From the NCBI RefSeq assembly GCF_003432035.1, contig NZ_QOHO01000026.1:1-64000 (forward strand): 64,000 bases of DNA, read 5' to 3'. This DNA comes from Lacrimispora amygdalina. Its GTDB lineage: Bacteria; Bacillota; Clostridia; Lachnospirales; Lachnospiraceae. Positions 28,092-38,063 of this stretch are shown in pieces. Positions within the stretch are counted from its first letter, which is position 1. Each line of letters opens with the position of its first letter. Both the position numbers and the translations under genes were made by a program. The notes below the pieces were generated by a model. It searched no databases. It was not told the origin of the DNA and worked only from the letters and a program-made list of their open reading frames with translations.

Positions 28092-29423
28092 TTAAGGCCA
28101 TAAGGAAGCTTTTTCCGGCTGCTTTATGGAAAGGGCAAAACGAAGTTTTTCCTCATCGGAAGGAAGCTCTAAAAGATGCAGGTATTCCTTATTCAGCCGT
28201 TCATAGATATGAAGGATGGGTCTGCAGCGGACAGCAGTAGTATCAAGGATGCAGTCAAGATGCGTCATGGCGATGCTCACAATATCGGGATCCACAAGCT
28301 GATCGTTTTTCATTCCTTCCAATATCGTCTTTATCTTTTCCGTCGGATAAGTATCCTTATAGCTTCTTGTTCCGGTAAGTGCACTGATAATATCCGCAAT
28401 TGCCACCAGACGTTCCTCTTTTGATAAGTCTTTTGCAGACAGACCCTTTGGATATCCGGTACCGTTCAGCTTTTCGTGATGGCGCAGAGCAATTCGGGCA
28501 ACCGCCTCGTCAATGCTCCCCCCAAAAATCTCTTCCGTGTAATCCACATGAGTTCTCATGATATTCATTGCCTGGCGGCTTAACTTTCCCGGATATTCTA
28601 GTATCTCCACAGGAACTGCTATTTTTCCAAGATCATGAAGAAGAGCACCGCAGAGAATCACATTTAGACGGTCCTCCGGATAGGAAAGAAGCTTTCCAAG
28701 CTCGTAGCTGATGCTTGTTGTGGTAATGGTATGGGTGACTGTGTGGTGGCTTCTGAAATCAATGATAAAAACCAGCATTTTTAAATAATCCGTGATATCT
28801 TCCCCGGAGAGAGGAATTCCGGTCAGGAAATCATTGAACTGGCTGTCCAATTTCCATTCTTCTTCAATGGACTTTTTAAAAGAGAGTTTTTCTGCCTGCT
28901 TTACGATGTGAGGGGCGTAAACGGTTCCCTGATCCTTTTTTAAGAAAGAAAGCGTTTCTTCCCAGGAACATTTCTGCAGAGACATTAAGACATCAATCCT
29001 GTCTGCAATATGGATCAGCTGTCCTAAATCCTTCATTACAGGATTAAGACCGCTCTCATTTTCCAGAAAATCCCAGTTAATATGGTGCAGGAGTACTGCA
29101 GATGCTAAATCCTTAAGGGGGGAAAAATAACGGATAAAAAGATATCCATAGAAAGAATGATCCCAGACATCTTTTGTTTCAAACTGAAGCATTCGGGAGA
29201 TTTCTTCTGTCTTATAAGCTCCTACATCATGAAGCTGTGCCACAAAACAGATGTTTCTCAACTCTTCTTTGGAAAATTCACCACTATCCTTAAGCATACG
29301 GAAAACGATGTAAGATACATGGGAGCCGTGTTCGGTGAGGCGGGGATCTATATAATTGCAAAAACGGCGTATGATGTTAAGAATACTTTCGTTATTAATA
29401 GCTTTGGTATACTGCACTTGCAT
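28092..29423 (-). CDS. Tandem HD-domain protein, HD-GYP-like
   Basis: A 443-aa cytosolic protein with two HD phosphohydrolase domains. The first (about 1-190) has LHDVGAY and a degenerate core. The second (about 220-420) has LLHDLGKIAVP and HHEKLNGTGYPKGL, the variant of the HD-GYP motif, with Asn where Asp is commonest. Cyclic di-GMP phosphodiesterase activity is plausible and would oppose the GGDEF protein at 13648. The ATG at 29423 is chosen because AAAGGAGT lies 10 bases upstream; a GTG eight codons earlier lies before that site. No membrane or sensor domain is visible. Confidence 0.82.
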   Translation of the reverse strand: MQVQYTKAINNESILNIIRRFCNYIDPRLTEHGSHVSYIVFRMLKDSGEFSKEELRNICFVAQLHDVGAYKTEEISRMLQFETKDVWDHSFYGYLFIRYFSPLKDLASAVLLHHINWDFLENESGLNPVMKDLGQLIHIADRIDVLMSLQKCSWEETLSFLKKDQGTVYAPHIVKQAEKLSFKKSIEEEWKLDSQFNDFLTGIPLSGEDITDYLKMLVFIIDFRSHHTVTHTITTTSISYELGKLLSYPEDRLNVILCGALLHDLGKIAVPVEILEYPGKLSRQAMNIMRTHVDYTEEIFGGSIDEAVARIALRHHEKLNGTGYPKGLSAKDLSKEERLVAIADIISALTGTRSYKDTYPTEKIKTILEGMKNDQLVDPDIVSIAMTHLDCILDTTAVRCRPILHIYERLNKEYLHLLELPSDEEKLRFALSIKQPEKASLWP

Positions 29424-29619
29424 GCATGGAATACTCCTTTCGTACACAGTTCTGTAACATAGTTTACCATATCAGTTCAGATATGGAAAGAAGAGAATGT
29501 CAGCTTTTGAGGGTAAAATTTTAAACACAGCTCTGGAAAACGAGTTGAGAATAATGGAGTGCGGTTGTATAATAAACTGGTTATGTATGATGAGGAAAGG
29601 TGCTTATGGAGGGAATAGC

Positions 29620-30318
29620 ATGAAGAAAGAAACAACCGGTTACATTCAGCTGATTGAAGAAAAATTAATTTACGACAATCCCCTTTCCAGGCCGGAAGAT
29701 TTGGAGAACTTCGTGGTGGAAGGAAAGGCAACGATAAGCTTTGAAGAGGGAAGTATGCGTTTAAAAAACGGCCTGGATCAGGAACTGGGGCAAAAGGCCA
29801 ATTACGTTTTGTGGTGTCCGGAGGAATTTCCGGATAATGTAAAGATTACCTGGGAATTTAAGCCGGTTACTGACCAGGGGCTGTGCATTTTATTTTTTGC
29901 TGCTTCGGGACGGAACGGAGAAGACTTATTTGACTCTGCCCTGGCAGAACGGACTGGGGAATATCCCCAGTATCACAGCGGTGACATCAATGCCTTTCAT
30001 GTATCTTATTTCCGCAGGAAGGAGCCGGATGAGAGAGCTTTTCATACCTGTAATTTAAGAAAAAGCTACGGATTCCATCTGGTTGCACAGGGGGCTGATC
30101 CTTTGCCGGGAGCAGCGGATGCCAATGGTTTTTACCGGATATCCATTCGGAAATATCATAACGAGATCCGTTTTTCAGTCAATGATCTTCAGGTGTTTGA
30201 ATTTGAAGACGATGGACATACATTTGGAGAGGTTTTAAAGGGAGGCAAAATCGGATTCCGCCAGCTGGCGCCTCTTACTGCGGATTACAGGAATTTAAAG
30301 GTGTATGAATTGATCTAG
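29620..30318 (+). CDS. DUF1961 family protein (YesU-like)
   Basis: A 232-aa protein resembling B. subtilis YesU, which lies in the rhamnogalacturonan gene cluster of that species. Features include a beta-rich jelly-roll-like pattern, WEFKPVTDQGLCILFFAA near residues 80-100, QYHSGDINAFHVSYFRR near 125-140, and a C-terminal FEDDGHTFG-GKIGFRQL. The structure type is that of a carbohydrate-binding or lyase-like beta-sandwich, but no activity is established. GGAGGGAATAGC precedes the ATG at 29620. A terminator separates it from the GH2 gene, so it is a leading single-gene unit of the locus. Confidence 0.8.
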   Translation: MKKETTGYIQLIEEKLIYDNPLSRPEDLENFVVEGKATISFEEGSMRLKNGLDQELGQKANYVLWCPEEFPDNVKITWEFKPVTDQGLCILFFAASGRNGEDLFDSALAERTGEYPQYHSGDINAFHVSYFRRKEPDERAFHTCNLRKSYGFHLVAQGADPLPGAADANGFYRISIRKYHNEIRFSVNDLQVFEFEDDGHTFGEVLKGGKIGFRQLAPLTADYRNLKVYELI

Positions 30319-30572
30319 TATTCAACATTATTAAAAGGCATAAATTGATAACTACGGTTTAAAACTGGAAAATATTCATTGTCATTGAGATGCAGATCAG
30401 CAAGAAGTGGATAGAAAATGATTGTTTACAATTATCAGTGCCAGGGATATAATATGCCACAACGTGATAACACAGGACAACGGGGAGGACTGCAGAAGGT
30501 AATACTTCCCCATACGTTTAATGACAGTGATCTGTTCCGGAACAGGATGCCGGAAGCGGGCAGAAAAGGAAC
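30319..30572. other. Intergenic region after the DUF1961 gene
   Basis: A 45-codon ATG-started frame at 30454-30591 runs into the following terminator, but it has no ribosome binding site and no recognisable similarity, so it is not called. Nothing else is seen. Confidence 0.4.
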
Positions 30573-30617
30573 AAAAGCTGCGTTAGTATAAGAATACGCA
30601 GCTTTTGCTCTTTTTTT
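30573..30617 (+). terminator. Terminator before the GH2-like gene
   Basis: AAAAGCTGCGT pairs with ACGCAGCTTTT, followed by GCTCTTTTTTT. Confidence 0.88.
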
Positions 30618-30674
30618 ATGCCTGTATGCATGATAGAAGAAAAGCACAGATAAAATGAAAGGTAAGGTGAAAGT

Positions 30675-33600
30675 ATGTTAATGGATTTGGCGGGGAAATG
30701 GGAGATTTGGCTGGAAAATGCAGAGGAAAAAATACCGGAAAAGGAACGGCCGGATAGGAAGCCGGATGGATCGGTCAGACTTCCGGGGATTCTGCAGGCT
30801 CAGGGATATGGTAACCCGGTTACGGTGGATACGCCGTGGATCAGCGGGCTTCATGATCCGTTCTGGTATGAAAGGGAAGAATATTCGTACGGACAGGATG
30901 GGGGCTTAAGTATTCCGTTCCTGGCGCAGCCTCCACGTCATTACACAGGAAGAGCCTGGTATGAGAGAGAATTCACTGTTACAGAGGATACAGGAGATGA
31001 ATTCTGTCTCATTATTGAATTAACCAGATGGCGCTCTTTTGCATGGGTTGACAAAACGCCGCGGGGCGGGGACTGCTCGTTGTGTACTGCGCATCAGATC
31101 AGTCTGGGAAAGCTGAGTAAAGGAACCCATACATTGACGGTCTGTATCGATAACCGGTTCCAGTATCCTTACCGTCCCGATGGACATGAGGTATCGGATG
31201 CCCTGGGAGCAACATGGAATGGTATGGCTGGAGAAATAGCTGTAATTTCCGCCGGTGAAGCACAGAGGCGTCTGGAAGAAAAAAAACGATATGCAAAGGA
31301 ACAACCGAGATTTCTGGAAGTGAGAGAAGGCTTGTTCTACGTGGATGGCCGGCCGGAATATTTTCGCGGAACCCATTTTGGCGGGGATTATCCTTTGACC
31401 GGATATCCGGAGACGAACCCGGACTGGTGGGAAAAACGTATGGAAACCATAAAGGAATGGGGATTTAATTTTCTCAGGTGCCATTCGTACTGTCCTCCTG
31501 AGGCGGCATTTGCCGCAGCCGACCGTGCAGGAGTTTATATTCAGGCAGAATGTGGGATGTGGAATGTATTTGAGGAAGGGATCCCAATGCTTTCCGTGTT
31601 AAAAGATGAGACCAGGAGAATCTTAAGCCAGTTTGGTCATCACCCGTCCTTTGTACTGCTTTCTGCTTCCAATGAGCCATCCGGAAAATGGTACGGTCCG
31701 CTGAAACGCTGGGTGAAAGAAACCCGGGAATACGACTGCAGTCTGGGGTATGAAGGAAGACGGCTTTATACGGCCCAGTCAGGCTGGTTTTACGATACAC
31801 CTCCCGAAGAGATAACAGGAACCGATTATATTTATTTTCACCGCTCGGCTTTTGGACCGATTCTGGGAGGAAACATTCGTGGGTTTGAAGGCTGGCGGGG
31901 GAAGGATTACCGGGCTTCCTTAAAGGGGACGAGGCTTCCTGTTATTTGCCATGAGATGGGGCAATGGTGTTCTTATCCGGATTTTTCAGTCATGGAGAAA
32001 TTTACCGGATATTTAAAACCGGGTAATTATAACGTATTCCGGGAAAGTGCCAGAGCACACGGCGTGCTTCAAAAGTGCCGCGAATTTGCCTGGTGTTCTG
32101 GAAAAAATCAGGTGTTGATGTATAAGGAAGACATGGAAGCTAATTTTCGGACTCCTCATCTTTATGGATTTGAAATGCTGGACTTACATGATTATTTGGG
32201 ACAGGGAACTGCCCTTGTAGGTGTGCTGGATCCATTCTGGGAAAGTAAGGGCTATATAAAGCCGGAAGAATTCCGGGAATTTTGCGGAGAAACCGTACTT
32301 CTGGCCAGGATGCCATCCTATGTTTATCAGACAGAAGACCAGGTTATTATTCCGGTTGAAGTATGTCATTTTGGGAAAGAGCCCATAAAAAGCTGCGATG
32401 TCAAATGGAGCATTGAGACAGAAGAAAATGGCTTAAAAACTGTGATTTTTAAGGGGGTGTGGAAGAATTGTTTTATCCCCGCAGCAAAGAATACGCAGAT
32501 CGGAGAAATCGAACCTGATTTTGCTGTAATAAAAGAAAATAAAAAGCTCACTCTGACTGTGGAAATGGGAAAGGTAAGAAATCACTGGGATTTTTTTGTG
32601 TATGAGAAAAGCAGTGATTGTTTTGATATGGAGAAAAACAGTGAGGTTGTGTACACCAGAGACTGGCAGGAGGCGAAAAGAGAACTGGAGCGGGGAAAAC
32701 GGGTGGTTTATTCCCCCTGTCTGTCCGAGCTGGACTTTGACTGCCCTCCTCTTTCCATGAGGCCAGTATTTTGGAACAGCCAGATGGGACCGGGCTGGAC
32801 AAGAAGCCTTGGACTGGTGGTACAAAGTGATCATCCCCTGTTTTGTAATTTTCCAACTGAGGAATACGGAGGCTGGCAGTGGGAGGAGATTTTAGATCAG
32901 GCAAGAGGCTTTCTTCTTGATGAAATGCCAAAAGGACTGACTCCCATCGTTTCAGTGATCGATGATTGGAACAGGAATCTGCCTCTGGGACTGATTTTTG
33001 AAGGAAGAGTAAACGCAGGAAGGCTTCTTATTGTCCCGGCATGCCTGGAAGGGGAATTTAAAAAGCGGCCGGCAGCCTGGAGTTTAAAGAAGGCTCTTCT
33101 TACCTATGCATCTTCAGAATTATTCTGCCCGGAAACAGAGCTTAAGCCGGAATGGATTGAGAACCACCTTTTTCCAGATAACAGAATGAGGCTGTTGAAT
33201 GCCAGTTACAGGGCAGAACCAGAGGCAGCTGTAATAAATTTCACAGCTCTTGAAGATGAAAACCCAGACCATTCTGTGTGGATAGAAAAAGACAATTACC
33301 CGATTTCTGTGGAAATTTTTTTCCGTGAGAGGATTTTGGTATCGGGACTGATTGTTGTACCGGATCAAAAAGACCGGATGCATCAGGGCTGTATAAAAGA
33401 CTACGTGGTTCATGTGCGGCAGGGAGAAAACTGGGAGGAAACAGCCAGAGGACATTTTGCATCTTCCTTTTTGTCTCAGAAAGCCTGGTTTGATAAAGAA
33501 TATGATACAGAAGCGATAAAATTTACAGCGCTTTCCGGTTACGCTATGGGGGAACGGCCGGTATGGGAAGAGCGCTCTGATGGCTGGCATTGTATAAAAA

Positions 33601-33725
33601 AACAGGGCATACCTGCCATACAGACAGCCGGATTACATATTATCTGCGATAAAAAGGTAAAAGGAAATGACACGCTTTTCTGGAAACAGTTTCTAAAGAG
33701 CAAGACGAAAGAAATTGAGAATTAA
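30675..33725 (+). CDS. Glycoside hydrolase family 2-like enzyme, intracellular
   Basis: A 1016-aa protein with a GH2 layout. An N-terminal sugar-binding jelly roll (about 1-190) and a short linker are followed by a TIM barrel (about 210-520) with Glu334 in SASNEPSG as the acid/base. Glu427 in VICHEMGQW is the likely nucleophile. About 500 residues of C-terminal beta domains follow, the last (about 850-1000) discoidin-like. There is no signal peptide, so it acts in the cytosol on imported oligosaccharides. In this locus a beta-galactosidase or beta-glucuronidase-type role on RG-I side chains is plausible; the specificity is not readable. AAGGTGAAAGT precedes the ATG, and it probably starts an operon with the AraC regulator. 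Confidence 0.8.
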   Translation: MLMDLAGKWEIWLENAEEKIPEKERPDRKPDGSVRLPGILQAQGYGNPVTVDTPWISGLHDPFWYEREEYSYGQDGGLSIPFLAQPPRHYTGRAWYEREFTVTEDTGDEFCLIIELTRWRSFAWVDKTPRGGDCSLCTAHQISLGKLSKGTHTLTVCIDNRFQYPYRPDGHEVSDALGATWNGMAGEIAVISAGEAQRRLEEKKRYAKEQPRFLEVREGLFYVDGRPEYFRGTHFGGDYPLTGYPETNPDWWEKRMETIKEWGFNFLRCHSYCPPEAAFAAADRAGVYIQAECGMWNVFEEGIPMLSVLKDETRRILSQFGHHPSFVLLSASNEPSGKWYGPLKRWVKETREYDCSLGYEGRRLYTAQSGWFYDTPPEEITGTDYIYFHRSAFGPILGGNIRGFEGWRGKDYRASLKGTRLPVICHEMGQWCSYPDFSVMEKFTGYLKPGNYNVFRESARAHGVLQKCREFAWCSGKNQVLMYKEDMEANFRTPHLYGFEMLDLHDYLGQGTALVGVLDPFWESKGYIKPEEFREFCGETVLLARMPSYVYQTEDQVIIPVEVCHFGKEPIKSCDVKWSIETEENGLKTVIFKGVWKNCFIPAAKNTQIGEIEPDFAVIKENKKLTLTVEMGKVRNHWDFFVYEKSSDCFDMEKNSEVVYTRDWQEAKRELERGKRVVYSPCLSELDFDCPPLSMRPVFWNSQMGPGWTRSLGLVVQSDHPLFCNFPTEEYGGWQWEEILDQARGFLLDEMPKGLTPIVSVIDDWNRNLPLGLIFEGRVNAGRLLIVPACLEGEFKKRPAAWSLKKALLTYASSELFCPETELKPEWIENHLFPDNRMRLLNASYRAEPEAAVINFTALEDENPDHSVWIEKDNYPISVEIFFRERILVSGLIVVPDQKDRMHQGCIKDYVVHVRQGENWEETARGHFASSFLSQKAWFDKEYDTEAIKFTALSGYAMGERPVWEERSDGWHCIKKQGIPAIQTAGLHIICDKKVKGNDTLFWKQFLKSKTKEIEN

Positions 33726-33737
33726 GGAATGGGGAAT

Positions 33738-35921
33738 ATGCGGATTAAAAAAATTATTAGCTCATTAACTTATGAAAAGCAGATATTTGTGAAGCTGCTG
33801 GGGCTGGTGACGATACCGCTCATTGTTATGGGGATTATATCGTGCAATATCTATATTAAGGGAGAGAATTCAAAAAAACAGATGGCTTTAAACTCTTATA
33901 GTGATGAGGTTTCGCGGGAATACGAAAATATTTTGTCCACTTTAAAAGAATACTATATTGAAGCAGTCAGCAAAGATGACATCCACTGGCTGGAACGTCA
34001 GGAAGAGCCTCCGTTTTCCATGTACAGCAATTTAAAACAGGCCCAGAGGATTTTAGAAGGCAATTACTTTATGCGAAGATATATTGCTGACTATGAGTTC
34101 ATCAATGTAAAGTTTGGCTGGGTGTTTAATAAATATGGAATGTTTTCATTTGATAAAATGAAGAACCGGCAAGAGACAGAACAATTTTTAAAAGAACAGG
34201 AAAATATGCTGTTGTCGGTGTACTGGCTTAACCGTCCCGGAGCTCTTAGTCCTATGAACGGAAGTATGCGGATGACGGACACCGTGGATTCCTCCGGTCT
34301 TCGCCTTGTTATAAAAAAAGAACAGGGAATTGGCGGATTATCCTGGCTTCTTACCATTAAGATTGATAAAAACCAGCTGAATGAAATGGCTAAGTCCTAT
34401 AAAATGATGGGGTATGATGTTTCAATGATCGGAAGCGGGGAAGTGCTTCTGGAAACCAATCCCACAATGACGAATGTGTATCGAAACAGCGGGAGAGAAG
34501 GTTCCGGAGTCTATAAGAGTGTAAACGGTGATAAATATCATATAAATGTACGGACCGAAGAGATAAGCGGACTAAAATATCTGGTGGGTTATAATACAGC
34601 CAACGTAAAAAAGGATGCCTTCGTATTTATTTTTGCCTCTTTTGCTGTCTTGGCGGGCTTTGCTCTTATCCTGTTTTCCATTCAGCTGACTGCGGCTGCA
34701 TTTGCCAAGCCTCTTAGAAGGCTGGAAAAATATGTGGATGACCAGGATCGTCAGATTAAAAAGCTGTTGGTCTCCAATCTAATTGAGGGGGAACTGAATG
34801 AGAAAAATATAGAGGAAGCATTAAAAAAATCGGAAATCATTCCCTTATTTGCATACCGGATGATTGCCATGATCTGCAAAAGTGTTCCGTATGAAGAAGA
34901 AAAAATAAAAGAAAAATATATGGCAATTCTCTCTGCGCTTCCTAAGGCACTGGAAAACGATATTTTTATTGCTCCTGTATATTACCGGGATAAACTGATA
35001 TTCATAACCGGGGCACAAAATGATATGGATGTGGATGCGAAAACAGCTGTGCTTTATAAGGGGCTGAAAGATTATATTGCAGAATCTTATGGCCTTGTCA
35101 TTGCATCGGGCATCAGCCAGCCATTTCACAGACTCCATCATGTAAGGCGTGCATACAGTGAATGTGCAGAAGCGCTGTATAATAAATCAAATAAAGCGGA
35201 CATGAATAATTCCACTTTGGTCCTGTTTGATGATTATTTAATGAAGAGCCAGGTGGGAAATGTTTACGATATGATTATGGAAAATGAATTGATCCAGTCG
35301 ATTACAAGCGGCAAGGAAGAAGAAGCAGCATGCCTGCTGAATGTAATCATTGACCGGATGGAAATTAAAAATGTGGTTGGGATCGAACGTAATTTTTATT
35401 TGACAAGGTTATTGACTGCTATGCTGAATATACCGTCATCTGCCAATATTTCGTTATCTGATGTATTTGACAGTGAACAATATAATATACTCAATTCCAT
35501 CACTCAGATCTATGATAAGAAAAAGGTTATTTCAGCAGTGAATGATCAGATTATTAAGCCAATTATCGCCAGGCTGATAAAAAAGGGTCAGGAGGGAGAG
35601 GAGTCTGAAATTGTCCGGCATGCAGTTGCTCTGATTAAAGACAGCAAAGGGAATTTAAGCCTTAATGATTGTGCAGAAAAGCTGTCCTACCATCCCAATT
35701 ATTTAAGCAAGGTCATTAAGCGGGAGTTAGGAATTACGTTTACCGATATGGCAATGGAAGAGAAACTGAAGCAGGCAAAATATATGCTTTTGACAACAGA
35801 ATACTCCGTTGCTGAGATTTCTGAAAAACTGACCTATAATAATGTACAAAACTTTATCCGCTTTTTTAAAAATAATGTGGGATTTACCCCTGCGGCATTT
35901 CGCAGGGAACACCGTAAGTGA
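33738..35921 (+). CDS. Membrane-bound AraC-family transcription regulator (YesS-like)
   Basis: A 727-aa regulator. Transmembrane helices near residues 15-37 and 290-315 enclose an extracytoplasmic sensing domain. A cytosolic linker and a C-terminal double helix-turn-helix of AraC type (about 625-727, with NYLSKVIKRELGITFTD and YNNVQNFIRFFKNNVGFTPAAFR) follow. YesS of B. subtilis has the same layout and controls rhamnogalacturonan genes. It lies directly upstream of the ABC importer and probably senses a pectic oligosaccharide outside the cell. The ATG at 33738 is chosen because AAGGA lies 9 bases upstream; the ATG three codons earlier abuts it. Confidence 0.88.
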   Translation: MRIKKIISSLTYEKQIFVKLLGLVTIPLIVMGIISCNIYIKGENSKKQMALNSYSDEVSREYENILSTLKEYYIEAVSKDDIHWLERQEEPPFSMYSNLKQAQRILEGNYFMRRYIADYEFINVKFGWVFNKYGMFSFDKMKNRQETEQFLKEQENMLLSVYWLNRPGALSPMNGSMRMTDTVDSSGLRLVIKKEQGIGGLSWLLTIKIDKNQLNEMAKSYKMMGYDVSMIGSGEVLLETNPTMTNVYRNSGREGSGVYKSVNGDKYHINVRTEEISGLKYLVGYNTANVKKDAFVFIFASFAVLAGFALILFSIQLTAAAFAKPLRRLEKYVDDQDRQIKKLLVSNLIEGELNEKNIEEALKKSEIIPLFAYRMIAMICKSVPYEEEKIKEKYMAILSALPKALENDIFIAPVYYRDKLIFITGAQNDMDVDAKTAVLYKGLKDYIAESYGLVIASGISQPFHRLHHVRRAYSECAEALYNKSNKADMNNSTLVLFDDYLMKSQVGNVYDMIMENELIQSITSGKEEEAACLLNVIIDRMEIKNVVGIERNFYLTRLLTAMLNIPSSANISLSDVFDSEQYNILNSITQIYDKKKVISAVNDQIIKPIIARLIKKGQEGEESEIVRHAVALIKDSKGNLSLNDCAEKLSYHPNYLSKVIKRELGITFTDMAMEEKLKQAKYMLLTTEYSVAEISEKLTYNNVQNFIRFFKNNVGFTPAAFRREHRK

Positions 35922-35949
35922 TGGAAGAAATTGATAATTTCCCTTTATC

Positions 35950-35993
35950 AGCCTCATAAAACCGTTTCATAATGCGGGGTATGGGGCTTTTTT
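35950..35993 (+). terminator. Terminator after the AraC regulator gene
   Basis: AGCCTCATA pairs with TATGGGGCT (one G-U pair), followed by TTTTTT. Confidence 0.75.
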
Positions 35994-36022
35994 CCTGTTT
36001 TAAACCGGTTATAAAATGATTA

Positions 36023-36050
36023 TTTACAAATCCCGGTTACAGGATATAAA
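36023..36050 (+). promoter_or_regulatory. Promoter of the ABC importer operon
   Basis: TTTACA and TATAAA with 16-base spacing, about 95 bases before the first permease gene. An AACCGGTT palindrome just upstream (near 36003-36010) and the CGGTT inside the spacer may bind the AraC-type regulator. Confidence 0.6.
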
Positions 36051-36145
36051 ATGTGCACACACAGCGGTGCCGCAAACTACAAAAACCAGACATAATCACC
36101 AATCCAGGTAGATTTATGAAAAGGGTAAATTGAAAAGGAGAGCAT

Positions 36146-37108
36146 ATGGAAAAGATGCAAAGCAATGCAAGGCCCAGGGCGGGTACATGGAGACATGAAC
36201 TTTCCGTACATAAGTGGCTGTATATCATGATTGTACCAGGTGTGATTTATATGCTGGTATTCCGGTATCTTCCCATGGGCGGACTAATCATGGCATTTGA
36301 GGATTTCAGCCCTTATAACGGCGATTCCATGATTGGTGCGTTTATCCAGAGTCCGTTTGTTGGATTGGATATATTCAAAAAGTTTTTTACAGGCCCGGAT
36401 TTTTTGAGGGTTCTTAAAAATACGCTGTCTATTTCTTTTGCCAGTTTGATCTTTTACTTTCCAGCTCCGATTATACTGGCACTATTTTTAAACGAGATAA
36501 AGAATGTGGCTTTTAAGCGTATAACACAGACAATGGTGTACATTCCCCATTTTATTTCCATGGTAATTGTGGCAGCATTGACTGCTCAGCTTTTCAGTAC
36601 GACAGATGGTCTGGTTTACCATGTGCTGGTCCAGATGTTTGGAAGAGCCAATGCGCCGGATATTATGTCAAATCCCGGGCTGTTTGTCCATATGATTGTG
36701 GGGCAGAGCATGTGGAAGGAAACCGGATATGGCACCATTATTTTCCTGGCGGCACTTTCCGGTGTTGATGTCCAGCTTTATGAAGCAGCAGAGGTTGATG
36801 GTGCCAACCGATGGCAGAAAATGTGGCATATTACATTGCCTGCGATCCGGTCTACCATTGTTATTATGCTGATCTTAAAAATCGGTACAATTTTAAATAC
36901 CAGCTATGAACAGATCTTTCTGATGCAAAATTCCATGAACCGGTCCGTTTCCGATGTTTTTGATACCTACATCTATACAAAAGGGGTTGTAAACGGGAAT
37001 TATTCTATGGCAACGGCAGCAGGTATGTTTAAATCCATCGTCAGTATGATTATGGTTTTAGGAGCAAATAAGCTGGCGAAAGCGTTTGGAGAGTCCGGAT
37101 TCTATTAA
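36146..37108 (+). CDS. ABC sugar transporter permease, LplB/YesP-like
   Basis: A 320-aa inner-membrane permease of the binding-protein-dependent type (CUT1 LplB group). It has about six helices and the EAA loop EAAEVDGANRWQKMWHITLP near residues 213-232, which contacts the ATPase. GAAAAGGAGAG precedes the ATG. It forms the channel with the permease encoded 15 bases downstream. No ATPase gene is in the locus, so a shared MsmX-type ATPase elsewhere is expected. Confidence 0.93.
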   Translation: MEKMQSNARPRAGTWRHELSVHKWLYIMIVPGVIYMLVFRYLPMGGLIMAFEDFSPYNGDSMIGAFIQSPFVGLDIFKKFFTGPDFLRVLKNTLSISFASLIFYFPAPIILALFLNEIKNVAFKRITQTMVYIPHFISMVIVAALTAQLFSTTDGLVYHVLVQMFGRANAPDIMSNPGLFVHMIVGQSMWKETGYGTIIFLAALSGVDVQLYEAAEVDGANRWQKMWHITLPAIRSTIVIMLILKIGTILNTSYEQIFLMQNSMNRSVSDVFDTYIYTKGVVNGNYSMATAAGMFKSIVSMIMVLGANKLAKAFGESGFY

Positions 37109-37123
37109 AAAGGAGAATGAAAC

Positions 37124-38026
37124 ATGGCAAAAACAAAGCATTTGAAAGTGAAAAGAAGTCCGGGAGATGAACTGATTCAGGGTCTCATCTACCTTTTTAT
37201 AGGAATATTTGCATTAATTACGCTTCTTCCATTTGTTTATATTGTTGCAGGTTCGTTTGCAACAGAAAAGGAACTGACAGAGCGAGCCTTTTTTCTGTTC
37301 CCTCATACCATATCCTTTAATGCGTACCAGTATATATTTAAAACGGGTGATGTGGTAAAAGGATTGTCCAATTCTCTGTTTGTGACAATCCTTGGTGTTT
37401 TGATTAATATGTTTCTTTCCTGCACGCTGGCCTATCCTTTGTCCAGAACGTATTTTAAAGGACGGATTTTCTTTACCAATATGGTTATTATCACCATGCT
37501 GTTTTCGGGTGGTATGGTACCCACCTACATGCTGGTTTCCAATGTATTGCATTTAAAAAATACATATTGGTCATTATGGCTTCCGGGGGCAGTGAATGCA
37601 TTCAATATGATAATAATTAAAAATTATTTTCAGGGACTTCCCGCAGAATTAGAGGAAGCGGCCAGAATGGATGGAGGTAATGATGCACAGATATTTTTGA
37701 AAATTATACTTCCTCTTTCCAAACCGGTCATTGCAAGTGTATCCCTTTTCTATGCAGTCGCTCACTGGAACTCTTACTTTGATGCAATGATGTATATTTC
37801 TGATAAGAACAAAGAAGTAATTCAGATTGTATTAAGACGAATTATTTTTCTGACGTCTTCCGTTGCAACGGAAGGTGGATTTGACTGGGGGCTGTTTGGT
37901 ATGCCTCCGGAGAAGGCGGTTAAAATGGCCACAACTGTGGTTGCCACTGTTCCGATCTTAGTGGTATATCCATTTATACAGAAGTACTTTACCCAGGGGG
38001 TTATGGTAGGCTCAGTGAAAGGCTGA
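37124..38026 (+). CDS. ABC sugar transporter permease, YtcP/YesQ-like
   Basis: A 300-aa permease pairing with the one upstream. It has six predicted helices, the ELEEAARMDGGNDAQIFLKI coupling loop near residues 175-195, and the short PFIQKYFTQGVMVGSVKG tail usual for this MalG-like subfamily. AAAAAGGAG precedes the ATG. It works with the lipoprotein encoded next to import oligosaccharides. Confidence 0.93.
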   Translation: MAKTKHLKVKRSPGDELIQGLIYLFIGIFALITLLPFVYIVAGSFATEKELTERAFFLFPHTISFNAYQYIFKTGDVVKGLSNSLFVTILGVLINMFLSCTLAYPLSRTYFKGRIFFTNMVIITMLFSGGMVPTYMLVSNVLHLKNTYWSLWLPGAVNAFNMIIIKNYFQGLPAELEEAARMDGGNDAQIFLKIILPLSKPVIASVSLFYAVAHWNSYFDAMMYISDKNKEVIQIVLRRIIFLTSSVATEGGFDWGLFGMPPEKAVKMATTVVATVPILVVYPFIQKYFTQGVMVGSVKG

Positions 38027-38063
38027 GTGCAAAAATTATTATATTTAAAAGGAGAGGTTTAAG

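Noticed and set aside
30454-30591. 45-codon frame ending inside a terminator
   Set aside because: No ribosome binding site and no recognisable similarity; it overlaps the hairpin stem.
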